Below, piece by piece: positions 47,344-60,730 of a stretch of DNA of 64,000 nt. The stretch is taken from positions 124,001-188,000 of the forward strand of contig JAJKFJ010021960.1 of NCBI GenBank assembly GCA_027382625.1, given 5' to 3'. The position numbers and the translations under genes were made by a program. Source of the DNA: Tetmemena sp. SeJ-2015. Taxonomy: Eukaryota > Ciliophora > Spirotrichea > Sporadotrichida > Oxytrichidae. The notes under the pieces were generated by a model. The model worked only from the letters and a program-made list of their open reading frames with translations. It had not been told where the DNA came from and ran no database searches. How positions within the stretch are numbered: position 1 is the first letter of the stretch; each line of letters begins with the position of its first letter.

Positions 47344-47997
47344 TCATTGATTCAAGCTATCCAAGAAAGAAGCCACATGTTCAAGTTTTATGAATTGCTT
47401 CCAGGCTTAGATGCTATCTGGAGTGAACTACTGCCCATCTTCAATCGCCTAGAAGATTTATTCTCTGCTCATCAAAGTTATGTACTCCACTTCCTCCTCT
47501 TGAAGTTTCATGCTCCCCACATCAATCAATAAAAGCTTAAGCCCAATCAAAAATGAGTAACTCTAATTCTGAATGTCATACTGAAGGCCAAAGATATTTC
47601 CCCACACTCTATTATTGTCATCCTCATACTTCACTCTCAACAGCACTTTCAAGTCTACTCCCGTTATTCCTATCTCCTCTTCAAGTTCCCTCTGAGCATT
47701 CAGCTCATCAGTTTCACCAGCTGCTTGTACTCCTCCGTTTGCGAGGTCGAAATATCCAGGGCAATAATCCTTCCTCATCGATCTCTTCTGCACATAAAAT
47801 TGACCCTTAGAGTTGTACACGAAGATGTAAGATGCTCTGTGCCACAGGTTTTGAGTTCTCACTTCTTTTCGCTTGGCAGAGCCGATTGGGTTATTATCAG
47901 CATCCACTACCAACACCACTTCTTCGGCTGAGAGTGATCCTGCGGGGTTATTTATTTGACTCTACTTGCCAGCTTGGTTGCTGCTTGTATCTTCCAT
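47344..47997 (-). CDS. Nudix hydrolase, IDI/YfcD-like
   Basis: ATG 47997: MEDTSSNQAGKQSQINNPAG, then EEVVLVVDADNNPIGSAKRK, LWHRASYIFVYNSKGQFYVQ, KDYCPGYFDLANGG and the Nudix box (G at the Gly-Gly-Val, Glu of AAGE, and RELEEEIGI), matching Gx5Ex7REUXEEXGU. The C-terminus VEYITLMSREQIFQAI and FTPDSIQAWKQF resembles the YfcD/IDI-like subfamily (LWHRA, 'TPDS..A'). Stop TGA 47344-47346; about 217 codons if read straight through. A stretch near 47530-47575 is unlike the family and may be an in-frame IES or intron. Acts on a nucleoside diphosphate-linked or isopentenyl-type substrate; which one cannot be told. Confidence 0.85.
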
Positions 47998-48250
47998 TTA
48001 AAGTTTTATAAATTATACTGAAAGATAATGGAATATAATAGTAATCATTTGACTTAAAGTTAGCTTAAAGTTGAGAAATTATTGATGTGTAATAAGACAA
48101 TTGATTTGATAAAGTTTAAGCAATTTAAATAATGAATCATCATCACAGAGGAGAATCCTATCGCAGCAAACTTTTAACTCAACTCAAACCAAATACAACT
48201 TAAGATTAGAGTAGAGGAAACTGCCAGGAACTCTCCAGATGAAGAGGTGC
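47998..48250. other. Intergenic gap
   Basis: AT-rich spacer between two minus-strand genes. Probably contains the Nudix promoter. Confidence 0.45.
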
Positions 48251-49317
48251 TCATGCAGCGTTGAGGTGATCTCTGAAGTGGCCAGTTGAAGTAAGGGACT
48301 CGTATCTGGTGTCGAGGGGGTTGTAAACTGTTCTGCCCTGAGCACCCACGTATGGGTTGTGATCGACCTCGTATTTGGCTGCATTGGGGAAGAGCACTCT
48401 GTACCAGGTTGAGTTTCTTCTGTTGGCTGCCTCCTTCTCTGACCTGTACTTCTTGTAGTAGGTCTCCATGATGATCTTGTCAGAGTCAGAGATTGACTCC
48501 TGAGGAACCATGGCTGGGAAGGGCTTCAAGTCTGGGCGAGAGTACCACTCGTTTCTTATCAAGAATGGGTTGGTCTTGTATTTCGCAAGCAATATAAATC
48601 GTCTTACTAACTGAGAATCAAGATAGATTGATCAATAGAAGGCGTAGAAAAGTCCACCAGCACTTCCAAAGGCGAAGAAGCTGCGTCTGAAAACTCTAGT
48701 TGCGTGGAAAGTGGGGTCTAGGTTTATGAAGTCATGCACAAATCTGTTGTAGGGCACGATGGGCACACCACCTGTGCCCATGGTCTTTCCTCTGCGAGCG
48801 AGGAACACAGCCAAAGGCCAAGAGAGGATGAAGCCGATTGCAAAGTTGACTACGAAGTGACCCTAATACTCCTTCTTCATCTCTCTCATGTTTTTCCAGG
48901 GCCATCTTTTAGGGCCAGCCATGTACTTTCTGAATCTAGTGGTCACCAAAGGATCGTTCTTGAACTCTTGCTCAAGCCTATAATTCAATAGTTCAACATT
49001 AGCTCCTCCTTTAAATGAAAAGGCAAACTGGATTTCAACTCCTATGATTGCATATCCTTTTCAAATTTAAAGAAGTAGCTTTTCAGAGTAGACTTAAAGT
49101 CTTGATTCTCTAATAAATGCCACCTCTGCTTCTCTTTTGAGGAGACTTACCAGTCGAGATATTGAAGTTCCTCTTCTCTGGTGGGCTCTCTGGGTTTTCT
49201 GGCTTCGAGGACGTAATCAAACTCCCTGATCTTTTGGTGATAAGCCTTGTCTGCCTCATCATCATAAGTGGGCTTGGAGTACTCGTAGTGGTAAGTGTTA
49301 TCGTATTGCGAGGGCAT
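48251..49317 (-). CDS. Probable mitochondrial membrane protein, ciliate-specific
   Basis: ATG 49317: MPSQYDNTYHYEYSKPTYDD, a charged region EEELQYLDW, a 173-nt GT-AG intron (48978-49150), then LEQEFKNDPLVTTRFRKYMA, GPKRWPWKNMREMKKEYQGH, a membrane segment FVVNFAIGFILSWPLAVFLA, and NRFVHDFINLDPTFHATRVF with a second hydrophobic stretch. The last part (AKYKTNPFLIRNEWYSRPDL) follows another interruption near 48600-48640. Stop TGA 48251-48253. Composition and the W/P/Y-rich membrane edges resemble accessory subunits of ciliate respiratory complexes or ATP synthase; this is an impression, not a match to a named subunit. Confidence 0.65.
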
Positions 49318-49740
49318 GTTACTTCTTGCCTTGAGAAAGTTTAATATTATAATTCATTTTTGTCTCACTCTATTATTATTTTTATATTTCTTATCCTCAT
49401 TGATTATTTCAATGCGAGGTATAATATAAGACTTAGGTAAGTAGTAAAATTAGTAACAACATCTCTAATTTAAAATGATAAATTATCTTAATGAGTGATC
49501 TCTCTTATATTCTAAATGTGTATCAGCAAAATATAGTCAGAGATGGATTTGATTCTTTTTTATATGTAAGTTTAATAAGATTTATAAGTGAATAGAGATA
49601 TTTTTATTTTAACATCTAAGAGATTCCCAATAATATTTTGCCACCACATTAAAACGCATAATATTGTTTACAATTTATTAAGTTACTAATTTTTGTAATA
49701 ATTTAGTGGATATTAAATTAATAAACTGCTCTCCTAAAGA
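49318..49740. other. AT-rich divergent intergenic region
   Basis: Between divergent starts at 49317 (-) and 49741 (+). AT-rich, no RNA or coding block seen. Confidence 0.5.
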
Positions 49741-52700
49741 ATGATGATGAATAAAAACTAAGCAGTCATCACTAATACAAAGCCTAAACCAAAAACATAC
49801 AAATCAAATATAGAAAAGCCAATATCTTCTCATTCTCAACAGAGATCTAAAGACCTACAAAAAGATTAGAATCTTAAATAAGATACCTCTCTATAAAATA
49901 AAGAAGCAATTGAAGATCAAGAGTAAGAGAGGAATCGATAAAGTTAACAAAGCCACTTATAGAATGTTGTAGAAAGGAGTCTTATAAATAATATTAGGAC
50001 AAATAATTCCAATCCTGAAAACAAAGAGGAAAGGCCATAGTAAATTTAGTAAGTTCAAACTAAACTTCAGATCAAACTTAGCAAGGAGAAATAAGGATCA
50101 ATATAAGAAGGGAATCAGCATAGAACTCAAATATCCGCTAGAGCTTCTGGGATCTAAGATCTAGAAAAATCCTCTACACTTTTCACCAAATAGAAACCTC
50201 CTCCTCCAAGTAAATATCTTTAACATTTTCTGAAAATTTTAAGTGATAAAACTAGTCAAGAAGCCAGAAATAAAATTTAAAAGCAAAGGAGCGAGCCTAA
50301 ACGACAATTATAGCTTTCTCAGGGAAAACCTTCCACATCTTTTAATCATTAAAAAAGATTGTCCCAGCCTCAAAGCTCATTCGCAGAGTCCTAGGTAGCA
50401 AAACTGTCTTAAAACTTTTAGGAGGTCTTAAGCCCACTGTTTATTTTTTAAAGTATGTTACAGAGTTAGCATATCAGTGAAGATGGAGCAATATAAATTT
50501 CCAAGGCTTTGAAAATTTCTAAGACTCCTTACTTAAAATCTCTTCTTTTCCTTTTTTACTTGAAAGATGTGCACAGCCCAAAGTAGTAAAAGGCTCACAA
50601 CCATCGCATAGAGTAATCTCGCCACCCAGACATCTTCATTGAGAGCTTAAAATCTAGCATGGATAATTTAATCATAAAGGAGCCTCTCCTAAATAGCAGC
50701 TTTGAGGCAGCTCTCCATATTAATTAAACCTCATCAAAGTAGAAGTAGTGCAAATTTTGCCAGTCAGAAGATGTAACTGAAAGTTGCTGTACGTTTTCAC
50801 AACTCTAGAATATCCAGCAGCTTAGAAAGCTACAATCTTCTGAGAAATAAGGACATGGGATGATGAGGGACGAAAATGTTCGAAGCAGTGGACAAAATCC
50901 TTTCTCTATAGTTGATTCGGAGCAGGATAATTATAATGCACAAAGTTAAGCCAGGAAATATAACTATACTGGCTTTAAAATTGAACAGCCGAATCTTCCT
51001 CAATTTAAGTAGAAAATCTCCTAGATCTCGGGTATTTAAGAATCAGTCTCGAATTAAGAGATACTTCACAGACATGAATTTCAGACATCTCCGGATGGAA
51101 GATAAAACAAGAATGGATTTCATTTCATGGAAAGCAATAAACCAATCGGCCATTTCATATACAATCTTCAATTGGATAAGGCGAGCAGTCATCAAGCTGC
51201 AATTAACTTTTCACAATTGCACTTGACTAACAAAGACATGCTAGGGAAACATTAAAAACAGACTCATTATATGAAATAGTATACTGACCAGTCTAGGCTA
51301 AATAATCAACTCTCTATTCATAGAAGAAACAACTCTCATAAGCAGTAAAATCTCTCAAATTTGGGTAGTCGGGTAATAAGGAATATGCAGACTGTCAGGA
51401 AAAATGAGGGAGAGTTTAACGAGCTAGATCAAGACCAACAATCCTTGAAACTGAGCAGCTATCGTCATTAAGCTTTGAATGGGAATAGAGAAACTGACTC
51501 TTAAACAGAGCGAATCGAATTCTTAGCAGGCCAGACTGACTTGCACGAGTTATAATAGTTTTGCTTTTTATATTTTGAGTCCAGTTTTCAGGTTTCACAG
51601 AGGTAGTTTGGATAAATGAATAGGTCAATTAACATGGATGACCACGAAACTTTTGAAAACTTACTGCGGAAAGAGCTAGCGAGTACTCTCCCAAATAAAT
51701 TTGCTTTGGACAATGCCATAATAGAGTCAGTTGATTCCCAAGCTTAGACCTAATAGCTCCGATTGAGGCTTTAGACTTCTGAGCTTTTCAATCAAGATTA
51801 AATGGAAAGGTCTATTGGCAAGATTGTCTATCCAAACGATCCCTCTCTTGTCAGATTTCTGGCTAACATTTAAGAGGGAGAGAGCCACCCTCATAGCTCC
51901 CAGAATCTAAACTTATTGAGATAGTCGCTCATTTTTCAAGCTAATTCAAATAGACAGTTCACTAATAACTCCTAGATTCAATAGCTGAGCAATAAAGAAA
52001 GACTTCAGTTAGTTTTGAATAGAGGAGAGTTAAAGAAGAATGATACTAATCCTCTGGGGGTGAGCCATGAAAATGAGGGAGTAATTTAAATTGAAAGTTA
52101 AAATGAAGAGATATTGCAGGAAGATGAGATCAGCTCAGAAAACTTTCAAGAAAAGTAAATTTCCCAAGCCTATGGAATAAGTAAGCTGTAAAAGAGTAAC
52201 CATAATCAGGAGACTCTAGATAAAGTCCAAATTCAAAACATATCAGCAAAGAGAGTTGAAGAGAGATGCAGTGTCGATTCATTTTTTAACTGTTCCTTTA
52301 AATTCAAATCAGAAGTCGGATTCTATTTCTCCTAACAGAAGTTTTCTCTAAGATAAAGTACTTTCAAAGAACCTTATCTCAATTTGATAATCTTATTCTT
52401 GAGTACTTATCATATATTCTTATCTCTCAAGAGTAATAATTTGGAGTATCGACAAAGCCAACTGCAGACACCTTGCCTCTTCACCCCAGAGATTATAAAT
52501 TTTCAAGTAAAAACTAAAGAATAGTGATTTCTGGTCTTGGCTCTTTGCAAGGTATTCTCTCAACTTAAAAGCAGTAAAACACCTATGAGGAAGATTATAT
52601 ACTCTCAAAGGAGATTGAGTTATAGCTCAAGGGCTAGATCTTAGCTTAAAAATTAATAAAAATTGACATCTAGAAGATATTTTAAAGCTATATTTGCTAT

Positions 52701-55501
52701 CAAAAGAAGATAAGACATCAAAGTACTTGCCAAACTTGCTCAATTTTGCAACTGTCCTTGATATATTATGAATTCTGAGTTATTTGCATAATGTTTGGTT
52801 TAAGGGTTTAGGAAAATTCTAATTTCCTAATTTATGGCCTATCAAGCCATCAAAGAGTTCGCAAAGTTAAGCTCATAAAAAAGAAACTCTGGGAAGAAGT
52901 TACAGGACTAAGGAGTCAGGAAATCAGATAGATCAAGATCTCCTAAGAAATCCTATCGAACTCAAAATCCCCTATAAAGGAATCCATCTTTGATAAGTGA
53001 AGACTTAAAAATATAGTTTAGAATTAATTTAAACTTCAGTGAAATCATGGACGAAGATATCTAGAAAGATTAGTCTACCGTTGCTTAAGAAAAGTCATAC
53101 TTGCTGATGCAGAGATATAAATACAACCAGCCTTATACCTATATTTCTAAAGAGACAATCGTTTAAAATTCCATAATGAGAGAGGAGTCGACCATTAGAA
53201 ATCAATTCAATGCAACTAACTCATAAATTTTCCCGAAGATGAGGAAGTAGCTGATACAAATTTACGCATCTAAATTGATCCCATGCTTCCCGTTTCTCAT
53301 AGGATTAGCTTTACAAACGATTAGGACAAAGTTTAAAAATATTTAATATCTGTTAAAGGGATTGAGCAGATGAACAATTATATATAGACTGTAATAATCT
53401 TTTGTTAAATTACTTCAGTCGCACATCGCAAGATTATAAGCAGAAGAATCACTTAGATGTTCGAGATTCAGAGCTTATGAAAACTCATCAGTCTAAATTT
53501 TCAAAGGCGGCAGCTCTTCTACTTCATAAGACTCTTGACCAATTTTACAAAGAGGTTCTAAGATCTGCCTTCTAAAAGATATTACAGCAAGCAAGGATAA
53601 ACAAAAAACACAATAGAGATCAACCCTTTGAAGATAAAAGAGCTCAGGTATTCAATAAGTTAAATCTAAAGCATGAAGAGAGAGAACTAAAGGTTTAGAA
53701 ATATTTTTCAAGAACTCCTGAGAGGAAGCCATCTCCAAGCCATGCTTAGCAAATATAGATACGATATTTCTCTCCCTTCTAAAAGGATAAAATAAGCTCT
53801 TAAAGAAGGGACAGATCTCCCATTTAAGGAGTTTACTAAATAAATGATAATCAGCATCAATTGTAAAGCAAGATTCAGAAGATCTAGAGCTTGGAGAGTA
53901 AAGTTGGAGAAAGGAATTTATACCCCAGGTATAGTGCAATCAAAATTGACAAAAGCTAGAACTTTAAGCCTGCTGAGTTCAAACAAGCTAGTCAGTAATA
54001 AAAAATGAATGCAACCCAAAGCCAAGAGCTTATTCTCCTCTCACTCAAGCTTTTGATCAGGTTAAATCAATGAAAAGGAATAGGCTGAAAGTAATTTAAT
54101 TAGTTAACCTCCTTCAACTAAAGAACCTCTCAGTAGGAGCTAAAACATATCTGCACAAAAATAAAATGCGAATAGACCTGCAAGTAAATATAATAATGAC
54201 AGATAAAATACAACAAATCAAGGAGCAAATGAGAGCATGGGTGATATAAGCACATCAGTTACTCCAAGCATAACTTTTAAGAAGCAGGAAACAAAGGCCT
54301 CTTCTTCATATTAAATTACTCCACAGCTGAAATCTTCTTTAAAGGGCTCTTTCACATAAGGGATGAGCTCCAAGAAAATTAATCATCAGAGATAGACAAA
54401 TGGAAGTGGAAGCACAACTGTGGTAAAATACAATCTATTTAAAACTTTAAATTAGGACCTGCCTGAATTTTCTCTTACTGGTTAGTAAGAAGCTTCTGAA
54501 GAATATAGAGATTAAAATTAGAACCTAGTATAGATAAAAGGACAGGGAGGTTTTAGAAAAGCAAATAGAAATACTGTGAGTTCAATAACAGGCTCCTATT
54601 CGGATTCAAAGCAGTTCATAGGCTCTATTGTTTCAAATCTTTCCTTAAAAGTCATTTATTAATTTTAAAATAAGTAGTAATGTATATATTATCATTTAAT
54701 CGATTATGATGTTTTTATTATAAAAAAATTCCCTTTAATGTTAATATGTTGAAAGTGTATATTCAATATTTTAATTAATTTTTAAAGCGAGCTAGAGAAC
54801 AGATCGGAAGTAAAATACGTCTAAGAATAGATCATCTTTGATTTCTCCTATCTCTTAAAGCAAGAGAAAGCAAGAGAGCAGGTCGGGCTCAGCCCTTGAT
54901 AGAGAAGTCTCTTCCTCAATTTCAAAAGACTTAGGAAATTCAAAAATTGACTCTGATAATAAAGTTAAGCCCCAAATTGAGAAATAAAAAGCAGCAAATA
55001 CCCTTTAAGTAACTTCGTCCAAGATACCAATCAATAAAAGCCAGGGAAGGAATCCGAAAACTCAAAGCATAAACAACTTAAGTTAAAAGAGGTCTCTCTA
55101 GGTTTCTGAAGCGAAGAATACTAATGGCTCTTTCTAACTAACTGAGGGTAAATCTCCTAGGGCAACCGAAAGTTAAAATCGAGAAGATAAAAGTAGTAGA
55201 GACACGTTTAAAGTAAGCAAAGTAAATTAGAATTCAAAAGAGGTAAGAGCAAAGAATATCTCTGGGAAAAACTAGTCAGCACGAAGTGAAAAAGAAATCT
55301 AAATACCAAATCCAGTTAAAATTCATGGAACAGAAAAAGGGCAGAAAAAACCAACGAGCCAAGGAAGAAAAGTTGAAGTGAGTCAAATCTAGCTGTAAAT
55401 TAATCATACATATATAATTCAGACGCTTAATGATTTTTAAAATTTCTTTAATCAATGGCTTATGAAATAAATAGATTTTGATAAAACCCTCTTGCCTCGT
55501 T
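49741..55501 (+). CDS. Very long Gln/Ser/Asn-rich protein
   Basis: Starts at ATG 49741 (three consecutive ATG codons: MMMNKNQAVITNTKPKPKTY). In-frame TAA/TAG are very frequent, giving a Gln-rich, low-complexity protein with motifs such as SLPNKFALDNAIIESVDSQA-like acidic patches near 51680 and YPNDPSLVRFLANIQEGESH near 51830. The frame is kept for long stretches (49741-51230 almost unbroken), then changes several times, with AT-rich inserts at about 52380-52680, 52740-52830 and 54650-54790 (the last between ATTAATTTT repeats). The nominal stop is TGA 55499-55501, which overlaps the end of the minus-strand WD40 gene, so the true end may be earlier. It may be more than one gene. No domain recognised. 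Confidence 0.55.
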
Positions 55502-57342
55502 GATAGTATCTATCTATATTTTTTATTTCCAGTGCCAACAAGGAGAGTGTTTGGATCTATCAATTTTATTTTGGGAAAGATTTTGTCCTTTGCTTGTTGA
55601 TTTGTGAAAGCGTGGCTCCATCTGTTAAAAGCAAGTGTATCTATAGCGTACCCATCGTCATTTATCTAAGGCAGGACAGATTGAGATATTGTGGAGATTT
55701 TTCTTCAGATTGAAGTTCGTGGTTCATTGGTCTAATTGTTTGAACCTATTTGAAAGACTACTCTAGATAAAAATTAAATCTCAGAATGCGCCTTTTTCGA
55801 TCTATCTACGACACAGTCTTTGAGAGAGGATATATAAAGTTGATCCCAAAAAAGATTTTTACTTCAAACTAATAATTTTAGATAAATCTACAAAAGCCAA
55901 CTAGTTTTGATACTACTTGAGTTATGAACTGTAAATCACAACCTTCTGAGAATCAAAAGGATTTTGAGCTAGGCCTTTTGTTGAAGTCATATTGGAAGAT
56001 TTATTCTCTCAAATAATTTTAAGCAAAGAAAGGTAATCTTACCTTCTTCAAAGCTTGACTTAGTATGTCATAGAAATAAATGTAGCCATCTGTGCTTCCT
56101 GAAATTAAGCACCCTTTCTTTGTAGTTTTTGATTGATAGCTGCTGTAAATGAAGCCTATTGTTTAATCCTTAGTTTAATGGCCACCTTTGAACATCTACT
56201 CAAGTTTAAAGTAGTAAGGATCTTTACATTATTTGGAAGCTGCTTGAATTTAGGCTTAGAGGAAAAGGTTTTAATTGAGTTGTCACTGAACTACCCATAG
56301 AATTAGTTTTACTCAGGGTCTTTCAAAAGCGAGCAGCACTCATGGAAGTCCATGTAGATTTGTTGTGAATCTATAGATCCCTAAAAACAGTTTTTAATGT
56401 TTTATGAAATCTTACATATCTTAGATCCCAGACTAACAAACCCTAGTCTATCACTTTTAGTTTATCGATATGATTTGAGCTAACGAAATTGTGAGGGCCT
56501 ATGATTTCCATGTCTATCACATAATCGAAATGGGACTTGAATTGTACTTGCACCCTACAGGAATTTTTAAAACTTTTAAAAGCATTTACTAATTATCCCT
56601 TAAGTCGTAGGTAAAAATCAAACCTCACCATGATAAATTTTATCTATCTTTTTGAGATCTTTATTTCCAGTGATTAAATTGAAATTTATTCTTCATGAGT
56701 TATTTGAAAGTATTCAGGTCAATTACATGAATTTAATCGCTGTATCCTGAAACAAGAATGCAAATTAATTTAAGCTTCAAGTCTTTGAGAGCGTGCTAGC
56801 TCAATTACAGTTTATTTTCGTATTTCTAACTATCAGAATTGAAGATACTTAATTGACCTTAGTAATCAACGACGAGTAATCTATTGTGAGCTAACCATTC
56901 AACTTTCGATATTTAATTTTCATAAGCAACTCTGCTCAAAATGAAAGACTTTTATTTTTCTGAGTGTAATGGATCAAGTTTTTATGTTTTGTTTTCCATT
57001 TATTCTATTACTTCAGTTTTATATTCATAGTTTATTTTTCTTTTAGGCTGGTAGGCTTACAGGTCCGTCAAATTGAGCTTGTGATTATTCATTTGGTTAT
57101 CTTGAAAAATACTTATTTCTCTTCCCAAGGATCTGACTCAAGCTGCTATTTTTATTGATACTTTTTATGATTATTATTTCTTTGGGTCCCTCTTTTTCAA
57201 AAGTTTGTACTCTTCATTCTTCTTTGATTTCCTCATTTAAACTTTGCTGCTGAGATTTTAAACCAGTTTGAATCTAAATTAAGTCTTCTTCTTCATCATT
57301 AGAAGATGAGGAAGAATCATAGCCGCTTAATAATTTATCCAT
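55502..57342 (-). CDS. WD40-repeat protein
   Basis: ATG 57342: MDKLLSGYDSSSSSNDEEED, a charged N-terminus, then WD40-type strands: HNRLLVVDYQGQLSIFNSD, ICILVSGYSDQIHVIDL, VIDMEIIGPHNFVSSNHIDK then LKVIDQGLLVWDLRY, CLISGSTDGYIYFYDIL, and near the 3' end DGYAIDTLAFNRWSHAF and LIDPNTLLVGTGN. Frame changes between the blades mark IESs. The C-terminal end is unclear: coding-like sequence (EGFIKIYLFHKP) continues to about 55430, overlapping the neighbour on the other strand. Propeller scaffolds serve many complexes; the specific family is not identified. Confidence 0.72.
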
Positions 57343-57443
57343 GTTATCGGCATATTATAAGTTCGTTTATTATGATTTCAACCAATCTCAAATCCTTATT
57401 TTCATAGATTCGATAATTCTAATAACAAAATAATTGATTAAAC

Positions 57444-60345
57444 ATGGATAAGAACAACTCAAAGGCCAAATTAAAAACCAACTAAACTTAATCTAATTTG
57501 CAACTTAATAGAGACCTCTCATCTCTATTCTAAACATTATAAACTAAGTGAATCTATCTAGACACCTCCACATTTAAAAAGAGAGTCAATCTGCAAAGGC
57601 CTAAATTCATAAACAAGAATAATTTAAACAAAAGCCAAGAAGTCATTCAACTCAAGGAGAAAACAGATGCTGAGAAGTAAGAACACTCAATTGAAAATTA
57701 GGCAATATCTGGAATCATTTTGAAAAGCAAAAAGCTGCCTGTGCCTGCTCTCAAGAGGGATTACCTCAATTCTAGAAATCCAACATCATAATTCAATAAG
57801 ACTGCTTACAATACTTCTCAAAACCATAATCAAAGAAGATCACAGTTGAAAATTCTCCCTCGTTCAACAAAACTATGGATGAGAATTAAAACTCATAAAG
57901 AAGCAAGGGGGATTAGAGTGAGAGATCCATTAAACTCAAAGATGAGAGGGTCAATCTATTCTTCATGGAGAATAAAGTAAAGGACGAATATCCTTTAAGA
58001 ATATCTCAAATGCAAACTAAGACTAGCAATCAGAGTTCCCCATAAAAATAAGGAGTCAACTAATTTTCATTCTAAGAGGAGAAGGAAACCACCTTAAAAA
58101 ATCCAGTTTTGCAACAGTTAGAAATAAATAGGTAGCAGCAGAGGTTTAGAGATAGATCACCACTTACAAATAGATAAATACTAAGCAAGTTTAATAAGAC
58201 ACTGAGGACTAAAACAGCAGGTGCTGTAAATCTGAGGAAACAAAACCTTTGAATAAAAGAGGTAGAACGAAATTGCAAATGAATGAAACTCAATCAACTT
58301 GGCTAGAATAAAATCCAGAATAGACGCCTGAAGAAATCGAGTAGATAAGATAAGAGACTTTAAAATTCTTATGAAACGAATATGAATCACCCTCTTTTAG
58401 TTGTTCCGAGTCGCAGATATTGGAACTTGGACTACCTCCCAAATTTCCTAATTTTAGAGAATGAGCCTATCTAGACTTCGTAAAAGATTCCTAAAGAAGA
58501 GGATCTACCTCTCTCTCCGACAAAGGCTTCTATTAAAGCTTTTCATTTCCCTCTTCCTAAAAACAAATCTACTCTTGTAGAAGATGATAAAGAGCAGAAA
58601 TTTGTTAAACAGCACAAGATGAAAGCTAAAATGAATACAGATTAGATCAACTTTGATATTTAATTATTCTCTCTTATAATTTTGAGCACATGAAGTATCA
58701 TCGACAGCATAGTCCTTATAGATTTTAAGATGTGAAAAATCTTAATATGATGCAACTTGATTCTTTGGTTCACCAGATCTTGTCCAAATTGATTTCAGAG
58801 GGAGCAAACAAAGTGGATAAATCTCCAAGTTTACTGGCTATGAGAGGTCCTCCTGGGATGAGTTTGAAGAAACGTTAAGAAGCTAAATTTGAATAAGTCT
58901 TGACCAGTAAGTCAGCATAGCCTAGAGATTAAATTGAGCTGAGTGAAATGATGAGAGAAGGAATCATCAAGCGATATAATGATACAGTCAATATTGAAAT
59001 TAAAAGTCAAAAATTTTCTAACTGGAAGGATAACAGTTATAGCTTAAATTTATATCATAATGTAAGTTACTAATTTTATCAATACCTTACGAATTATTTG
59101 CATGCAAATTTCTTTCATAATTTTTTATCATTAAAATAGAATATTCTAATATGCGTTTATATTCTTAAGATAATAAAAACAAGAGCACTCACCTCCTCAA
59201 AGATAAATTCTATTTCAAAGATTTTTCCCAGAGCAGCAGTAAAACAGATCCAATGAAATAGAGATCGAAGATGTTGACAAGAGTGAAACACTCAGTGATG
59301 AGAGCAGTCTATACAGTGAGATGCCTAGAGAAGTCAGATTCATGAAAAATTAAAAGAATAATCTCAGATAAAGGAAAAGAAAAGATAGAGAGAGAAGAGA
59401 TAAATTTGTGCAGGAGCAGTTTTTCAATTCTACTACTGCTCGTAGTGCAAATGCTCTCATTAGAAGCATGACTAATAGAAATGACTTCCGCCCATCGAAG
59501 CCACCAATCTAGTCTAAATCGCGAGTAGGCGTTGAATAGAACGATAAATATCAATTTTCTAGCTTAGGGATAAGAAAAGGCACGAACCACTTGAAGAGAG
59601 ATGAGAAGAGTTAGGATGATGCAAAGTTAAAGTCAAGGACTGGGTGCCAATTTGTCCTTCCTGAATTTGACTTTACCTCATCCAGAGGACAAGCGCTTTT
59701 CCCTATTACCGGGTACTTTATTCCGTAAGAGAACTTCGCTTTTGAAAGTGCTTTTTGATAAGCACAAGTCCAACCTAGAGAAGCTTTAGAGGATAAGGTA
59801 AAACTAAAAGCTCTAAATGAGCGAGAAGGAGAGATTGAAGGAAAGCCTAGATCATTCTTTAACTATGAGTGCAGAAGAACTCTCAGACCAGCAAGTGATT
59901 TTAAAGATAAAGCAAATGGCAATAGATGAGCAAAGATAAAAGAAAGCTCATTAGGAGAGGCTAATTGAGTTCAAAGCCAAGCTTTTCAAATTACAGCATA
60001 GGGAGAAGGCGCTTTTGAAGGATGGGAGTAATTAAGAGGGGCAGATAAGGGTCAGGGTAGTTTAGAGCAGGAGATAACTTAAGAGAGATTACTCCGCTCC
60101 TGGCATGAGTGACATTAAAGTTGAAAGTTTAGATGGGTTGAAACCAGTCAGTCTAAATGAGGAAAATGTGAAGTCTTGCTTATATATTTTTTTAAAAGAA
60201 GGATTCCTAGCAAGAAGAGCAAGGAGGAGAAATGATAAGAACGGCCACTGAGAAACTTAAAGTGAAGCTCAAGCAAATAATCAAAGACGCTTATAAGAAT
60301 CATAAGGATAGAAAATTTAAGGAAACAAGTCCAAGTAGATCATGA
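57444..60345 (+). CDS. Lys/Gln-rich protein with C-terminal coiled coil
   Basis: ATG 57444: MDKNNSKAKLKTNQTQSNLQ. Low-complexity, basic; several frames with IESs (for example AT-rich insert 59060-59180, and one near 60172-60205 flanked by GAAG). The C-terminal part is a coiled coil (SLDHSLTMSAEELSDQQVIL, KIKQMAIDEQRQKKAHQERL, IEFKAKLFKLQHREKALLKD) ending TEKLKVKLKQIIKDAYKNHK then DRKFKETSPSRS and TGA 60343-60345. No catalytic domain. It diverges from the WD40 gene with a gap of about 100 bp, so the two may share a promoter region. Confidence 0.62.
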
Positions 60346-60730
60346 AAGCAAAATAGAGTATGAAATAAAAAGTATGAATTTTTATGTTAAATTCGAGGAT
60401 ATTAAATCTTTGTAAACATCTATTCTAAGTATTTATTCGTATGAGCATAAGTTTTGCGATAAGTTACTCCAAAGCAAATAAATTTTAACAGGGAGATCTG
60501 AGAAAATATTCCCAAAATAATAGCATTCTTTATTCATGCTAGGTTTAATATTTATTTTAGTAATACTATATTGTTGTTAAATTTAATAATCTCAAAAAAG
60601 GAGAGTCCTTGATTTTCGCAGGAAAATTTTTGCACCTCGAAACAAGCACAATTCGCTTCACAAAAAGGCAATTAGAAATAATAAAGACTACCAAAGACCT
60701 CTTTCTAATAAAGAATAATATTTGATTAAA
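60346..60730. other. AT-rich intergenic region
   Basis: Spacer between tandem plus-strand genes; no feature recognised except possible 5' UTR near 60640-60730. Confidence 0.45.
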
